Positions 35,032-46,440 of a stretch of DNA of 64,000 nt are shown here, in pieces. Source of the stretch: Tolypeutes matacus. Its lineage: Eukaryota; Chordata; Mammalia; Cingulata; Chlamyphoridae. The position numbers and the translations under genes were made by a program. How positions within the stretch are numbered: the first letter of the stretch is position 1; each line of letters opens with the position of its first letter. The notes beneath the pieces are model-generated. The model did no database searches and was not told where the DNA came from. It saw only the letters and a list, made by a program, of their open reading frames with translations. Location of the stretch: NCBI GenBank assembly GCA_026826555.1, contig JAKSZT010054334.1:33600083-33664082 (forward strand), in the 5' to 3' direction.

Positions 35032-35469
35032 TGTGATGGTTAGGCTCAAGTACCAATTTGGCCAGCTGTTTGGTCAAGCAAGCTTATGTCCTGATTGTTT
35101 CTGTAAGGACGTTTCATGGACTTAAATCATCAGTGAGTAATTACATCAATGACTGATTACACCTATAATCAAATAAGGAGATTTGCCTTCAGCAATGAGA
35201 CATCTCATCCAATCAGTAGAAGGCCTTAAAAGGAGAAGTGATTTTAGCAGTCTGAAGTAGAGAGAGACTTCTCATCTCTACTTCAGACAGCCAGTTTCTC
35301 CTGGAGAACTCACCAAGGACCTTTATCGAAGTTTGTGGCTTGCAGCCTGCCCTACAGCATTTGGACTAGTGTGTCCCCACAAGTCGTGTGAGACAGTTCT
35401 ATAAAATCTCATAATATTTACAGATATCTCCTGCAGGTTCTATTTCTCTACAGAACTCTGCCTATTACA
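35032..35469 (+). mobile_element. Solo LTR, second family, 438 bp
   Basis: Begins TGTGATGGTTAGGCTCAAGT and ends CTCTGCCTATTACA, with TG..CA ends. The duplication GACCA is exact at 35027-35031 and 35470-35474. Inside is a near palindrome (AGAGACTTCTCATCTCTACT region). It is inserted in the L1-E endonuclease between TTCACC and TAATGAAATGAAG. ERVL/MaLR class by duplication length; no internal genes. Confidence 0.88.
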
Positions 35470-36709
35470 GACCATAATGAAATGAAGCTAGAAATCAATA
35501 ACAGAGGGAGAAAGGGAAAATTCACAAATATGCAGAAATTAAACAACATACTCTTAAATAAAGAAGAAATAAGAAGCAAAATTAGGAAATACCTTGAGGC
35601 AAATGAAAATGAAAATATGACATAATAAAACTTATAGGATTCAGTGAAGGCAGTGCTGAGAGGGAATTTTATAGTTCTAAAAGCTTACATTAAGGACTTC
35701 CAGAAAGATGGAGGACTAGAAAGACATGGGACTCTCACCTCTTCCAGAAAAATAGCTACAGGACAGGTAGAAATGGCCTAGAAAAAAATCTTTAAGGGTT
35801 TAGGATACCAGTAGAAAGCTATACTGCCCAGAAGAGGGGATAAAGGAAAAAAATCTCAATGGCAAAACTGTGAGTTAAAGCTGCAGCTGGAGCTGCCAGT
35901 GCCCTCCATCAAACTATAGATAATGTGAATTCTCAGGCTTCAGGGCTGGCTACTAGAAACAAAGTGAGCCCCAGGGATCCACCTCCCCAGGAAACAGGAG
36001 AGGGACACAGCTTAAGGCTAACTCAGATTTTGACCCACAAATTTGTTCTGCTGAATTCCAGGAGCCATTCCAGGCTGGGAGTAACCATGCCATTATTGCC
36101 TTGGGAGCTAGAATGGGACTAAAGAGCTCTGATCCTCTCAAACAGCCTCCCTACTGACTGGGACTGGTTGTTGAGGATGCAGAGAAGAGTGGAATTATTT
36201 CCTACCCAGGAAAAGAGGGGGCTGCCAGCAAAGGTTGGAAAACAACCTCTGAGAAAGTTTGAATTACGAGGTTCTTGGTCTTCAGGCAGGATCCTCTATC
36301 ATATTAATTTGGTCCATGTTGCAGCAAAAACACTCTGACCAGGCTTTGAACTGAGAGGGCTGCAAAAGAGCACCATGTGTCAGCAGACAAAAGAAGTGCA
36401 TGTGAGGAAATTAAAAGTAAATAACAGCATTTTTTTCTGGCCTTTACACCCTCTCTCCCGTCAGATCCCTTGGAAGTGGGTCTGCAACCCATTACTGGGT
36501 CCAGGGCCCAGATTTGAGCAACTAACATAGACAATCCTAAAGACCCAGAACAGGTTGAACAAAGAACCAAAGAACACAGTAACACAAGCCTCCTGCCACT
36601 AAAACCCTACGAAAGAGAGAAATATTGAGCATCTGAGTAAACTCATCACCCTAATCAGATGCCTAGACATCAGCAAAAAATTACAAACCATACTAAGAAA
36701 ATGTAAGAA

Positions 36710-37400
36710 ATGGCCCAAGCAAAGGAATATAACAAAGCCCCAGATGAGACACAGGAATTAAGACAACTAATTAATAAGATGAATACAAATTTCCAAAATC
36801 AAATTAATGAGTTGAAAGACAATATGGCTAAAGAGATAAAGGCCAACAAGAAAAACAGCAGACTCAAAATGATAGAAGAAAGAATAAGTGATACAGAAGA
36901 CAGAACAGCTGAAATTGAAAAGAGTGAAGAACAGAGAGAAAAGAATGGAAAAAATTGCACAGGGGCTCAAAGAGTTGAATGATAAGACAAAACACAACAG
37001 CATATATGTCATGGAGTTCCAGAAGGAGAAAAGAAAAGAGGCACAAAGAGTATCTGAGGAAATAATGGCTGAAAATTTCAACTCTCATGAAAGAAATGAA
37101 TTTACATGTCCAAGAAGTGCAGTTTACCCCAATCAGAATAAATACGAATGGATCCATTCCAAGACACATACTACTCAAAATGTCAAATGTGAAAGATAAA
37201 GAGAAAATTCTGGGAGCAGCAAGGAAGAAGCAAACCATCACATACAAAGGACACCCAATAAGCATTAGTGTGGATTTCTCATCAGAAACCATAGAGACAA
37301 GAAGACTGTGGTATGATATAATTAGAATAACTGAAAGAGAAAAACTGCCAGCTGAGTATTATTTATCTGGCAAAATTGTCCTTCAAATATGAAGGTGAGT
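36710..37400 (+). pseudogene. L1-F ORF1 remnant
   Basis: Starts MAQAKEYNKAPDETQELRQL, with a coiled coil to about residue 80. After a frameshift come NSIYVMEFQKEKRKEAQRVS (RNA-recognition region) and then SISVDFSSETIETRRLWYDI, the C-terminal domain. At least two frameshifts separate these pieces. Confidence 0.85.
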
Positions 37401-39011
37401 GTAAAATATTCACAAAAAAACATAAAGATAGTTCATAAAAAAGAATCTGCCTTTGCAGGAAATATTAAAGGAAGTCTTACAACTCGAAGAAAAAGACAGT
37501 AGAGAGAGGCTTGGAGGAGAGTGTAGAAGGCAAGACTAGGAGACAGCATAACCAAAAGAATAAAAAGACAGATGAAAATAAGATATGACATATGAAAACC
37601 AAAGAATACAATGGTGGAAGTAAATAATGCATTTACAGTAGTATCATTGAATGTGGATGGATTAAACTCCCCAATCAAAAGATATAGGCTGACAGAATGG
37701 ATTAAAAACAAACAAACATGAACCATCCATATACTGCCTACAAGAGACTTACCTTACACCCAAGGACATAAACCAGCTAAAAGTGAAAAGTTGGAAAAAA
37801 ACACACCACGTAAACAATAACCAAAAAAAAAAAGCAGGGGTAGCTATACTAATATCAGACAAAACAGACTTTAAATGCAAAAAAAGTTATGAGAGATACA
37901 GAAGGCCATTATATATTAATAAAAAGGACAATCCACCAGGAAGATATAACAGTCATAAATATCTATGCACTTAACCAGGGTGCCCCCCAAAATACATAAG
38001 ATAAACTGGCAAAACTGAAGGGAGAAACAGACATCTCTACAATAATCGCTAGAGACTTCAACACACCACTCACATCATTAGATAGAACAATTAGACCGAA
38101 GATCAACAAGGAAACAAAGAACACAAACTATATGAAACTGACCTAGACCTAAGAGACATATACAGAATGTTGCATCCTAAATCAGCAGGCTATACATTCT
38201 TCTGAAGTGTTCATGGATCTTTCTCCGGGAGAGACCACATGTTAAGTCACAAGGCAGGTCTCAATAAATATAAGAAGACTGAAATTATACAAAGCCCCTT
38301 CTTGATCATAATGGAATGAAACTGGAAATCAGTAATAGATGGGAAAGGGGAAAATTCTCAAATGTCTGTAGGCTAAACAACACACAACATACTCCTAAAC
38401 AATCATTGGGTCAAAGAAGAAATTGTAAATGAAATTAGCAAATATATTGGGATGAATGAAAATGAGAACACAACTTATCAAAACTTATGGGATGCAGTGA
38501 AAGAGTGTGTGAGGGAAATTTATAGCCCTAAATGCCTATATTGAAAAAGAAGAGCTAAAATCAAAGATTTACCTGAACAACACAAGGAACTAGAAAAAAC
38601 AAACAGCAAACCATTCCCAAAGCAAGAAGGAGGGAAGAAATAAGAGCAGAAATAAATGAAATTGAGAACAACAAAACAATAGAGAAAATCAACAAAACCA
38701 AAGGCTGGTTCTTTGAGAAAATCAATAAAATTGACAAACCCTTAGCTAGACTAACAAAGAAAAAAGAAAGAAGATTCAAATAAATATAATCAGAAATGAA
38801 AGGGGGGAACTTACGAATGACCCCACAAAAATAAAAAAAGATTTTAAGAGGATATAATGAGAAACTGTATGACAACAAACTAGACACAACCTAGATGAAA
38901 TGGACAAATTCCTAGAAACACACAAACAACCTACACTGACTATAAGAAATACAGGAACTTAACCAATCACATTTAAAGAGATTGAATCAGTCATCAAAAA
39001 TCTCCCAAAAA

Positions 39012-40016
39012 AAAACAACCCAGGTGCCCATCAACTGATGAATAAATAAACAAATTGTAGAGTTTGGAATATTATGCAGCAGTAAGAAGAAATGAAGTCA
39101 TGAAATATATGGCAACATGGATGAACCTGGAGGACATTACGTTGAGTGAAGCAAGCCAGACACAAAAGGCAAACACTGCATGACTGCCCTATTATGAACT
39201 AAATATATTGTGTGAAATATGAGTATATTATGTGAAATATGAATATGGGTAGAATTGCATATATAAGACCGTACCTAGACTGTAACTCTAGGTACCTTTG
39301 GTCGACCTTAAGAGATATAACGGGGACAGATGTGGCTCAAATGGTTGGGCATCTGTCTCCCATATGGAGGGACCTGGGTTTGGTCCCCAGGACCTCCCGG
39401 TATAAAATAAAAAAAAGAAAAACATAGAAGGTGCGTGGGCAACCAGGCGCCATGTACGGATATGCTGCCAGGCCCCGCTGGCCATGTAGCAACATGATGA
39501 CGTAGCAGGAGAGTGACACAAGGGAGGGCCAGGACAAGATGTGCCAAAAAACCAGGAACTAAGGTGGCACGGGCGGTAGGACACTTCTCTCCCACATCAG
39601 AGGTTCCGAGGATCGAATCCCAGTGAAGACAGGAGGAGAAGGATGAGAAGAGAGAGCAGGAAACGGACACAGAGTTGCCCAGCAAATGGACAAAGAAACA
39701 GCAAAAAATGGGGGGGGGAATGGATTAAGGTAAATAAATAAATAAATAAAATCCTTAAAAAATGCACAGGGGAGTAAGATACAGACTATAGTTAGTAGTA
39801 ATACTTTGATGATGTTCTTTCAAAATTTGTTAGCAAATGTTTCACAGCAATGCAGGGTATTTGTGGGCAGGGGGGTGATGTGTGGGAGGCCTGTATGATG
39901 TTATACATGTTTGTTCTGTAAGTTCACGATGTTTGCTGAACACTTATAGTTTATGTATGTTCATGTATAAATGATATACTTCAATAAATTGTTTAAAAAA
40001 AAAAAGAAAAAAAAAA
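39012..40016 (+). mobile_element. L1-G: 5'-truncated L1 inserted in L1-F ORF2
   Basis: Starts inside the ORF2 tail (CAGGTGCCCATCAACTGATG, GATGAACCTGGAGGACATTA), has a 3' UTR split by a dimeric SINE, and ends CTTCAATAAATTGTTT followed by two A tracts (A11-G-A11). L1-F sequence flanks both sides. A 21-bp tandem (TGTGAAATATGARTATATTA) lies near 39215-39250. Confidence 0.88.
39320..39765 (+). mobile_element. Dimeric DAS-type SINE in L1-G
   Basis: Head one GGGGACAGATGTGGCTCAAA, GGTTTGGTCCCCAGGACCTC; spacer with GCAACATGATGACGTAGCAG; head two AACTAAGGTGGCACGGGCGG, GAGGATCGAATCCCAG; tail AATAAATAAATAAATAAA. About 446 bp. Confidence 0.9.
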
Positions 40017-41350
40017 AGAACTATACACCACGACCATGTGGGATTTATTCCTGGTATGCAAGGGTTCACTGTAAGAAAATAAATGTAACACATCACATTA
40101 ACAAACTGAAGGGAAAAAAACAAAAGGTCATCTTGAACGATGCAGAAAAGGCATTTGACAAAATCCAGCATTCTTTCTTGATAGAAACACTTAGAAAGAT
40201 ATGAATAGAAGGAAAATTCTATTTTGATATATATGATAAAGGGCATCTATGAAAAATCCACAGCCAACATTGTACTCAATGGGAAAAGGTTGAAAGCTCT
40301 CCCTCTACGATTGAGAACAAGACAAGGATGCCCACTGTCACCACTGTTACCTAATGTTACAGAAGTTCCAGCTAGAGCAATTAGACAAGGAAAATAAATA
40401 AATAAATAAAATGCATCCAAATAGGAAAAGACTAAATAAAACTCTCACTATTTGCAGATGACATGATCCTATGTTTAGAAAATTCTGCAATGTTTACAAC
40501 AAAGCAAGTTGAGCTAATAAATGAGTTCAGCAAAGTGGCAGGATAAAAGATCAACACATAAATCAATAATGTTTCTGTACACTACTATTAAACAATCTGA
40601 GGAGGAAATCAGGGAAAAACTTCCATTTACAATAGCACAAAAAGACTCAAAACCTAGGAATCAATTTAACCAAAGAAGTACAGGACCCATATGCAGAAAG
40701 TTATAAAACAATGTTAAATGAAATCAAAGAAGACCTAAACAAATGGAAAGACATTCTGTGGTCATAGATTGGGAGACTAAATATCGTGAAGATGACAATC
40801 TTATCGAAACTGATTTATAGATTCAATGCAATACTAATCAAAATCCCAACAGCCCACTTTACAGAATTAGAAAAGGTATCCTTCATTTGGAAGGGAAAGT
40901 GCACCCAAATAGACAAAAGCATTCTAAAAAATAAGAGCAACATGAGAGGAATTTCATTGCCTGACCTTGGAACATATTACAAAGCTACAGTGGTCAAAAC
41001 AGCACGGTACTGGCAAAAAGATAGACACATTGATCAGTGGAATAGAATTGAGAACCCAGAAATAAACCCTCACCTATATGGTCAACTGGTTTTTGACAAA
41101 CCTGCCAAGTTAATGTTAATGGGACAAAACAATCTCTTCAACAAATGGTGCTGGGAGAACTGGATATCCATAACCAAAAAAATGAAAGAGGATCCCTATC
41201 TCACTCCCTACAGAAGAACCAATTCAAAATGTATCAAAGGCCTAAATATAAAAGCCAGGACCATAAAACTACTAGAAGAAAATCTACAGAAACATTTTAA
41301 ATATCTTTTGGTAGGTGGTGGTTTCTTGGACCTTACATCCAAAGCACACT

Positions 41351-41975
41351 TGTATTAGTCAGCCAAAGGGGTGCTGATGCAAAATACCAGAAATCTGTTG
41401 GTCTTTATAAAGGGTATTTATTTGGGGTAGAACCTTACAGTTACCAGGCCACAAATCATAAATTTCTTCCTTCACCAAAGTCCGTAGCATGTGTTGGAGC
41501 ATGACAGCTGCCAGCGTTTGCTAAGGTTCAGGCTTCTTGGGTTCCTCTTCCCAGGGCTGCGTTTCTCTCTGGTTCCTCCACAAGGTCAGCTGCAGACTAT
41601 GAGGCTCTCTAGGCTCTACCTCTCTCCACAAGGCCAGCTGTGAACTGTCAGGAGAACTGCTCGTCTCCATCCTGGGGCCTTCTCTCCTTCCTCACGACCA
41701 AGCTCCTCTGTGTGCTTGCTTCCCCAGGCTCCACATTAAAATTCAGCTTCAGAACTCTAACTCAAAACTCCAACTCTATCCTTTGCCATGTCTTTTATCT
41801 TTGAGACCCCACCCACCAAGGGGCAAGGCTCAACACCCATCTGATGTGGCCCAATCAAAGTCCTAATCATAACTTAATCATGCCCAGATGAACAGACCAG
41901 TTTACAAGCATAATCCAATATCTATTTTTGGAATTCATAACTATATCAAACTGCCAAACTGTTACAATGCTCAAC
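41351..41975 (-). mobile_element. Solo LTR in L1-F ORF2, same family as those in L1-D
   Basis: The minus strand starts TGTAACAGTTTGGCAGTTTG and ends GGCTGACTAATACA. Flanks ACACT / ATGCT form a degraded 5-bp duplication. CTACCCCAAATAAATACCC holds the poly(A) signal. Solo, no internal genes. Confidence 0.83.
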
Positions 41976-43184
41976 CAAAAGAAAAAATAGATAAATGAGA
42001 CCTCCTCAAAATTAAACACTTTTGTACCTCAAAGGACTTTGTCAAAAGGGTGAAAATGGCAGCCGACTCAATGGAAGAAAATATTTGGAAATCACATATC
42101 CGATAAGGGTTTAATATCCATAATACATAAAGAGATGCTAAAACTCAACAATAAAAAGACAAACAACTCGATTAAAAAATGGGCAAAATAAATGAATAGA
42201 TATTTGTCCAAAGAAGAAATACCAATGGAAAAAAACACTTGAAAAAATGTTCAACATCAGCAGTAATTAGGGAAATGCAAATCAAAACTACAATGAGATA
42301 TCATTTCACACCAATTAGAATGGTCACTATTAAAAAGACAGAGAACTACAAGTGTTGGAGGGGATGAGAGAGATAGGAACGCTTATTCCCGGTTGGTGGG
42401 AATGCAGAATGTCACAACCACTGTGGAGGATGTCTGGCAGTTTCAAAGGAAGTTGAATACAGACTTGCTATGTGACCCAGCAATACCTTTACTAGGTATA
42501 TACCCAGAAGAACTGAGAGTAGTGACACGAACAGACATAGCATACACTATGTTCACAGTGGCATTATTCACGATTGCCAAAAGGAAACAAGCCAGGTGTC
42601 CATCAACTGATAAATGTATTAAAAAAAAACTGCAGTATATACACACGATAGAATTTTATGCAGGTGTAAGAAGAAATGAAGTCGTGAAGCATATTACAAC
42701 ATGGATGAACCTGGAGGACATTATGTTGAGTGAAGAAAGCCAGACACAACAAGACAAATATGGTATGATTGCCCTTATTATGAAGTAAATACATTGTGTA
42801 ATCTCATGGAGTTAATAAATAGAATATAGGTCACCAGAAAATAGAATGAGGTGAGAATGGAAAGCTGAAGATTAACCTGTGCAGAATTTACCAAAAGGAT
42901 GTGTGTTAATCTTTGGAAATAAACAGAAAAGGTGAAAGCACAATATAAGGTTTTTAACTAGCAGTGCTATTATATGGGTATGACAATTGTTTGAAAGGGA
43001 AAGACTAAAGTCATGTATATTACTAAAAGGAACTGTATATTACTAAAAGAGACTGTATAGTGTAGTAAAACCTCACGTGATATATGAATATGGGTTATAT
43101 TACATATATGACTGTTTTTCTTTAAAACTGAACAAATGTACGTTAATGTTACAAGACATTAATAGCAGGCAAAAATAAAGCAAA

Positions 43185-43525
43185 AAGCACATTACGCTAA
43201 GTGAAAGAAACGAGACATGAAGTACCATATATTTTATGCTCCATTTATATAAAATGGAAATATAAATCACTTTATAAAGATAGAATTAGATTAGTGGTTA
43301 TGTAGGGCTGGGGAAGGATAGAGGGATTGAGAGGTGACTGATAAGGGATGTGCAGTTTTTCTTTTTGGAGTAATGAAACTGTTCTAAACTTTCTAAATTT
43401 TTTTGTTCTAAAATTTTTTGTGGTGATGAATGCACAATACTATGATTATACTAAAAGTCATTGATTGTACACTTTAGATAGATTATATAGTATGTGAAAA
43501 TATCTCAATAAAACTGCTTTAAAGA
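43185..43525 (+). mobile_element. Older L1 ORF2 end and 3' UTR
   Basis: CACATTACGCTAAGTGAAAG is the ORF2 end. TTAGTGGTTATGTAGGGCTG, TTTTTGGAGTAATGAAACTG and ATATCTCAATAAAACTGC form the 3' UTR, closely like 9290-9485. It may be the downstream remainder of L1-E. Confidence 0.7.
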
Positions 43526-44078
43526 AAAGGGAAGAATGCCTCTGAGGGTGGCTCAGAGGCCAGCAGGGGTGCTGCGAATACCATGGACCCAGAGGGTGTG
43601 GGCCCAGAGGCCAAGACCACTAAATCTTATAGCCAAGGCCTTGGGCTGAGAGAATGTAGTCACTGCCTAGCTTGAGCTGAGAGGACAGGGTCACCGCCTT
43701 AGACCTAGCACTCTGAAACTTGATGGAATGGAATGTGCCCAGCTATTTTGCAAACCTGATTTAGATCAGTGACCTTTTAACTCCTCCCCATTTTCTCCCG
43801 TTTTTGTCCAATTGTAATTTGGAAGCAGATAAATTGTTTTCTAAGTTTCATAGGTCCACAGATGGAGAGGAACTTTGCCCAAGGATGGATCATATCCAGA
43901 GTCTCATTCATAACTAACTTAGATAATTTAGAAGATGAGATTTGGGACCTTCTGAGTTTATTCTATTTAGATATCATTTTGGACTTAGGATTGATACTGC
44001 AATGGGTTAAGACTTTGAGGAAGTTGTTATGTGGTGAATGTACCTTGCACATGAATTTTCAGTGAACAGAGGGTGGAC
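43526..44078 (+). other. Probable internal remnant of a MaLR element
   Basis: GC-richer than its surroundings (GGGTGGCTCAGAGGCCAGCA, GCCAAGGCCTTGGGCTGAGA) and directly abutting the 5' end of an MLT1 LTR at 44079. A purine-rich stretch (GTGAACAGAGGGTGGAC) lies just before the LTR, as a polypurine tract would. The 67-codon frame 43862-44065 is probably chance. Inferred from context. Confidence 0.5.
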
Positions 44079-44532
44079 TGTTATAGGTTGAACTGTGTCT
44101 CCCCAAAAATATGTTTAAGTCCTAATCCTCAGAATGTGTCCTTATTTGGAAATAGGGCCATTGCAGATGTAATTAGTTAAGACGGTGTCACACTGGAATA
44201 GAGTGGGCTCTTAATCTAATATGACTGGTGTCCTTATAAGAAGAAAAAGAGATGCAGAAACATGACACATAGGGGAGAAGGCCATGTGAAGACAGTGGTA
44301 GAGACTGGAATTATGCAGCTATGAGCCAAGGAACACCAACGTGTGCTCACCACTGCTAGAAGTTGAGAAGAAGCAAGGAAGAATTCTCTCTTAGAGCCAT
44401 GAGAGAGAACATGGTCTGGCTGACACCTTGATTTCAGACTTCTAGCCTCCAAAACTAGGTGAACACATTTCCATTGTTTTATGCCAACCAGTTTGTGATA
44501 TTTTGTTACTGCAGTGTTAGGAAACTAATACA
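44079..44532 (+). mobile_element. MLT1-type MaLR LTR, nearly full length
   Basis: Starts TGTTATAGGTTGAACTGTGT and ends TGTTAGGAAACTAATACA, 454 bp. It has the family landmarks CCTTATTTGGAAATAGGGCC, ATGACTGGTGTCCTTATAAG, GGCCATGTGAAGACAGTGGT and TTGATTTCAGACTTCTAGCC. No retroviral coding sequence. Confidence 0.9.
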
Positions 44533-44951
44533 GGATTTAAAACAGAAGATCATACTTTTAGGTGAGATTGATACATCTTTAAGAAACAAACTTAGACATG
44601 GAATGGTTCACAAAACTGTTACCTATGTTCAAAGAGTATTAGCATGTTAAAAAACTCAGGAACTCTGAGTCAAACCAGTGTTAATTAAGTATGCTGCCTA
44701 GCAATAAAATACTGAGTGTTAGCAAAGTTGAAAAAAGCAAAAATCTGAGATATAAAGGGGGAAAAAAAGGGACTGGTTAAGCCATTAGTGACCCTTGACT
44801 CTTCAGAGTAGAGAGACTCGCTTTATAAGAGTAAAAAAAAATACATCGCATACTAATGACAATTCTGGAACTGCAAGTTTGTTTTTTTTTTTTTTTTGGC
44901 CCAGGAATCCTTTGTTCAAGAGAAATCACTCAAAAAGTCCCAAATGTAAAA
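44533..44951. other. Intron, nothing recognised
   Basis: No named repeat; a T15 run near 44882-44897. Confidence 0.5.
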
Positions 44952-45320
44952 GGGGGGAAGCAGATGTGGCTCAAGTGATTAGGCTCCCGTCTACCATAAG
45001 GAGGGTCTCAGGTTTGATTCCCAGGGCCTCCTGGTGAAAAGCAAGCTAGCCTGCGCAGCGCAGAGAGCTGGCGCAAGATGATGCAACCAAAAGAGACACA
45101 GAGGAGAGACAGAGACACAACAAACCAGGGAGCTAAGATGGCTCAGGCGATTAAGTGCCTCTCTCTCATGTCAGAAGGTCCCAGCATCAGTTCTCAGTGA
45201 CCCCTAAAGAGAAGATGAGAAGACAAGGAGACACAGAAGAACACGCAGCGAATGGACAGAGAGAGCAGACAGCAAAGCGCAAGCAGAGGGGAAGGGGAGG
45301 GGATCGGATCTTTAAAAAAA
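44952..45320 (+). mobile_element. Dimeric DAS-type SINE
   Basis: Head one GGGGGGAAGCAGATGTGGCT, GGTTTGATTCCCAGGGCC; spacer GCGCAAGATGATGCAACCAA; head two GGGAGCTAAGATGGCTCAGG; then AAAGAGAAGATGAGAAGACA and a short A tail. Confidence 0.9.
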
Positions 45321-45331
45321 AAGTGACTTAA

Positions 45332-45422
45332 AGGAGCCAATATGGCTCAGTGGTTGCGTGCTGGCTTCCTACATACGAGGTCCTGGGCTCAATTTCCGGT
45401 ACCTCAAAAAAAGAAAAAAAAT
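45332..45422 (+). mobile_element. SINE monomer, second tRNA-like head type
   Basis: AGGAGCCAATATGGCTCAGT, GCTGGCTTCCTACATACGAG, GTCCTGGGCTCAATTTCCGG and TACCTC plus an A-rich tail. The duplication AGTGACTTAA is exact at 45322-45331 and 45423-45432. It inserted at the tail of the preceding SINE. Confidence 0.92.
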
Positions 45423-46104
45423 AGTGACTTAAAAAAAGAGATGCAAGGATGCAAGGTAAGAGAGAGCCTCCAGCCCTGCCCACTACCACAATAAGTCCTT
45501 GAGGGCTGCTGAGGTACCAAAAGATATTGCAGGACAAAGTCTCAAAAGTTGTATGATTTCCTCCTTCCCAATAACCCTTACAATGCTGCCATCACTACCC
45601 TGGGCCTTTTACAGAAGCAATAGAGTTTAAATGATTTGCCCAAGACTGCATAATTAGTGGACAAATTGGGGGCTTCTCACTTTGTCCTTTGTTATTTTCA
45701 CTAGAGATGAAAATTTAAAGAGTTAAGAGCTGTCTTTCTAAATGTGCAAAACAGTTTGCCTGTGCAATGTGGCAGATTAGAAGAAGAAAAAAGAACCTTG
45801 TAATCAGGTCCCATGTATACATATGACTCTCTGACACTGCACCTGCTGACTTCAGTGCTCCTATGAGGAGAGAAAAGAAGCTGAAACTTCATTTTGCCTG
45901 TTATATTGGCTCTTTAATAATCATTTAAGTAGATTCTGCACAGTACTAATAGTAAAGCAAACCAGAGCACCAAAAATGTAAATATTAAATAAATTATAAT
46001 TATTTATTTCTGGATAATAGACCATTGGTAAAATTGCCCATGAAATAGCAGATAAATACTGATAGGCAAATTTGCTAAAATCATATTTTTACTTTGAAAC
46101 AGAA

Positions 46105-46215
46105 ACATAGGCAATTCCATGAAATGAATCGACAAACAATATTATTTTCTCTATTTGACAGAGCAGGAGATGTAAGACAATCTGTTCAAGGTCATACAGT
46201 ATATGACAGTGTCAA
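46105..46215 (+). mobile_element. MIR fragment
   Basis: TATTTGACAGAGCAGGAGAT, GTAAGACAATCTGTTCAAGG and TCATACAGTATATGACAGTG follow the MIR core. Confidence 0.6.
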
Positions 46216-46349
46216 GATATCTCCTAATGTAACAACAGGGTAGTATATGGGAAACCTCTATTTTATGCATGATTTGTTCTATAAATCTACAACTTCCCTA
46301 ATAAAGAAAAAGAAAAGGTATCATCTAATGTTTTAACACTCATCTGCTA

Positions 46350-46440
46350 GAATTTAAACGCTAAAAGGGCAGACACTGTCTGTACTTGTGTTCACTACTG
46401 GTAGCACCTAGCAGAGCACCAAGCAGCTCAGTGGGGTTAA
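46350..46440 (+). mobile_element. L2 3' end fragment
   Basis: TAGAATTTAAACGCTAAAAG, GGCAGACACTGTCTGTACTT and AGCACCTAGCAGAGCACCAA follow the L2 3' consensus. Confidence 0.6.

Larger units (their letters stand above)
31608..35693 (+). mobile_element. L1-E: 5' UTR, ORF1 and ORF2 start, interrupted
   Basis: Opens CCAAGGAAGATGGCAGAGTA and continues through a 5' UTR of about 1.1 kb without tandem units, ORF1 (32755-33600), a spacer, and the ORF2 endonuclease from about 34060 (AATGTAAATGGATTAAACAC, encoding NVNGLN) to 35693, where L1-F begins. A SINE and a solo LTR lie inside. A matching 3' end may be the piece at 43185-43525, but most of its reverse transcriptase is missing. Confidence 0.8.
37616..42780 (+). 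pseudogene. L1-F ORF2 remnant
   Basis: The endonuclease begins FTVVSLNVDGLNSPIKRYRL at 37630 and keeps CLQET. The reverse transcriptase region breaks off near 39010 at L1-G and resumes at 40021, with about 260 bp lost, at PRPCGIYSWYARVH. It then has LNDAEKAFDKIQHSFLIETL and the catalytic box FADD at 40451-40462. The frame 40786-41358 ([20 protein letters not shown].., [16 protein letters not shown]) is open for 190 codons. After the LTR, 42393-42788 holds the conserved tail (RKLNTDLLCDPAIPLLGIYP, LEDIMLSEESQTQQDK). Confidence 0.88.
35694..43184 (+). mobile_element. L1-F: near-complete L1 inserted in L1-E
   Basis: Begins GGACTTCCAGAAAGATGGAG, with a 5' UTR of about 1 kb unlike those of L1-E, C or D and without tandem units. 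ORF1 is 36710-37400, ORF2 37616 to about 42780, and a 3' UTR runs to about 43160. It is interrupted by L1-G (39012-40016) and a solo LTR (41351-41975). The FADD box is intact and one ORF2 frame of 190 codons survives, so this is among the better-preserved L1s here. It is antisense to PIBF1. Confidence 0.85.

Noticed and set aside
40786..41358. 190-codon open frame, the longest coherent protein on the plus strand near 41 kb
   Set aside because: It is the L1-F ORF2 segment after the reverse transcriptase; the surrounding frame is broken and an LTR interrupts it.
43862..44065. 67-codon frame starting MERNFAQGW
   Set aside because: Lies in a probable MaLR remnant; no conservation evidence and no gene context.
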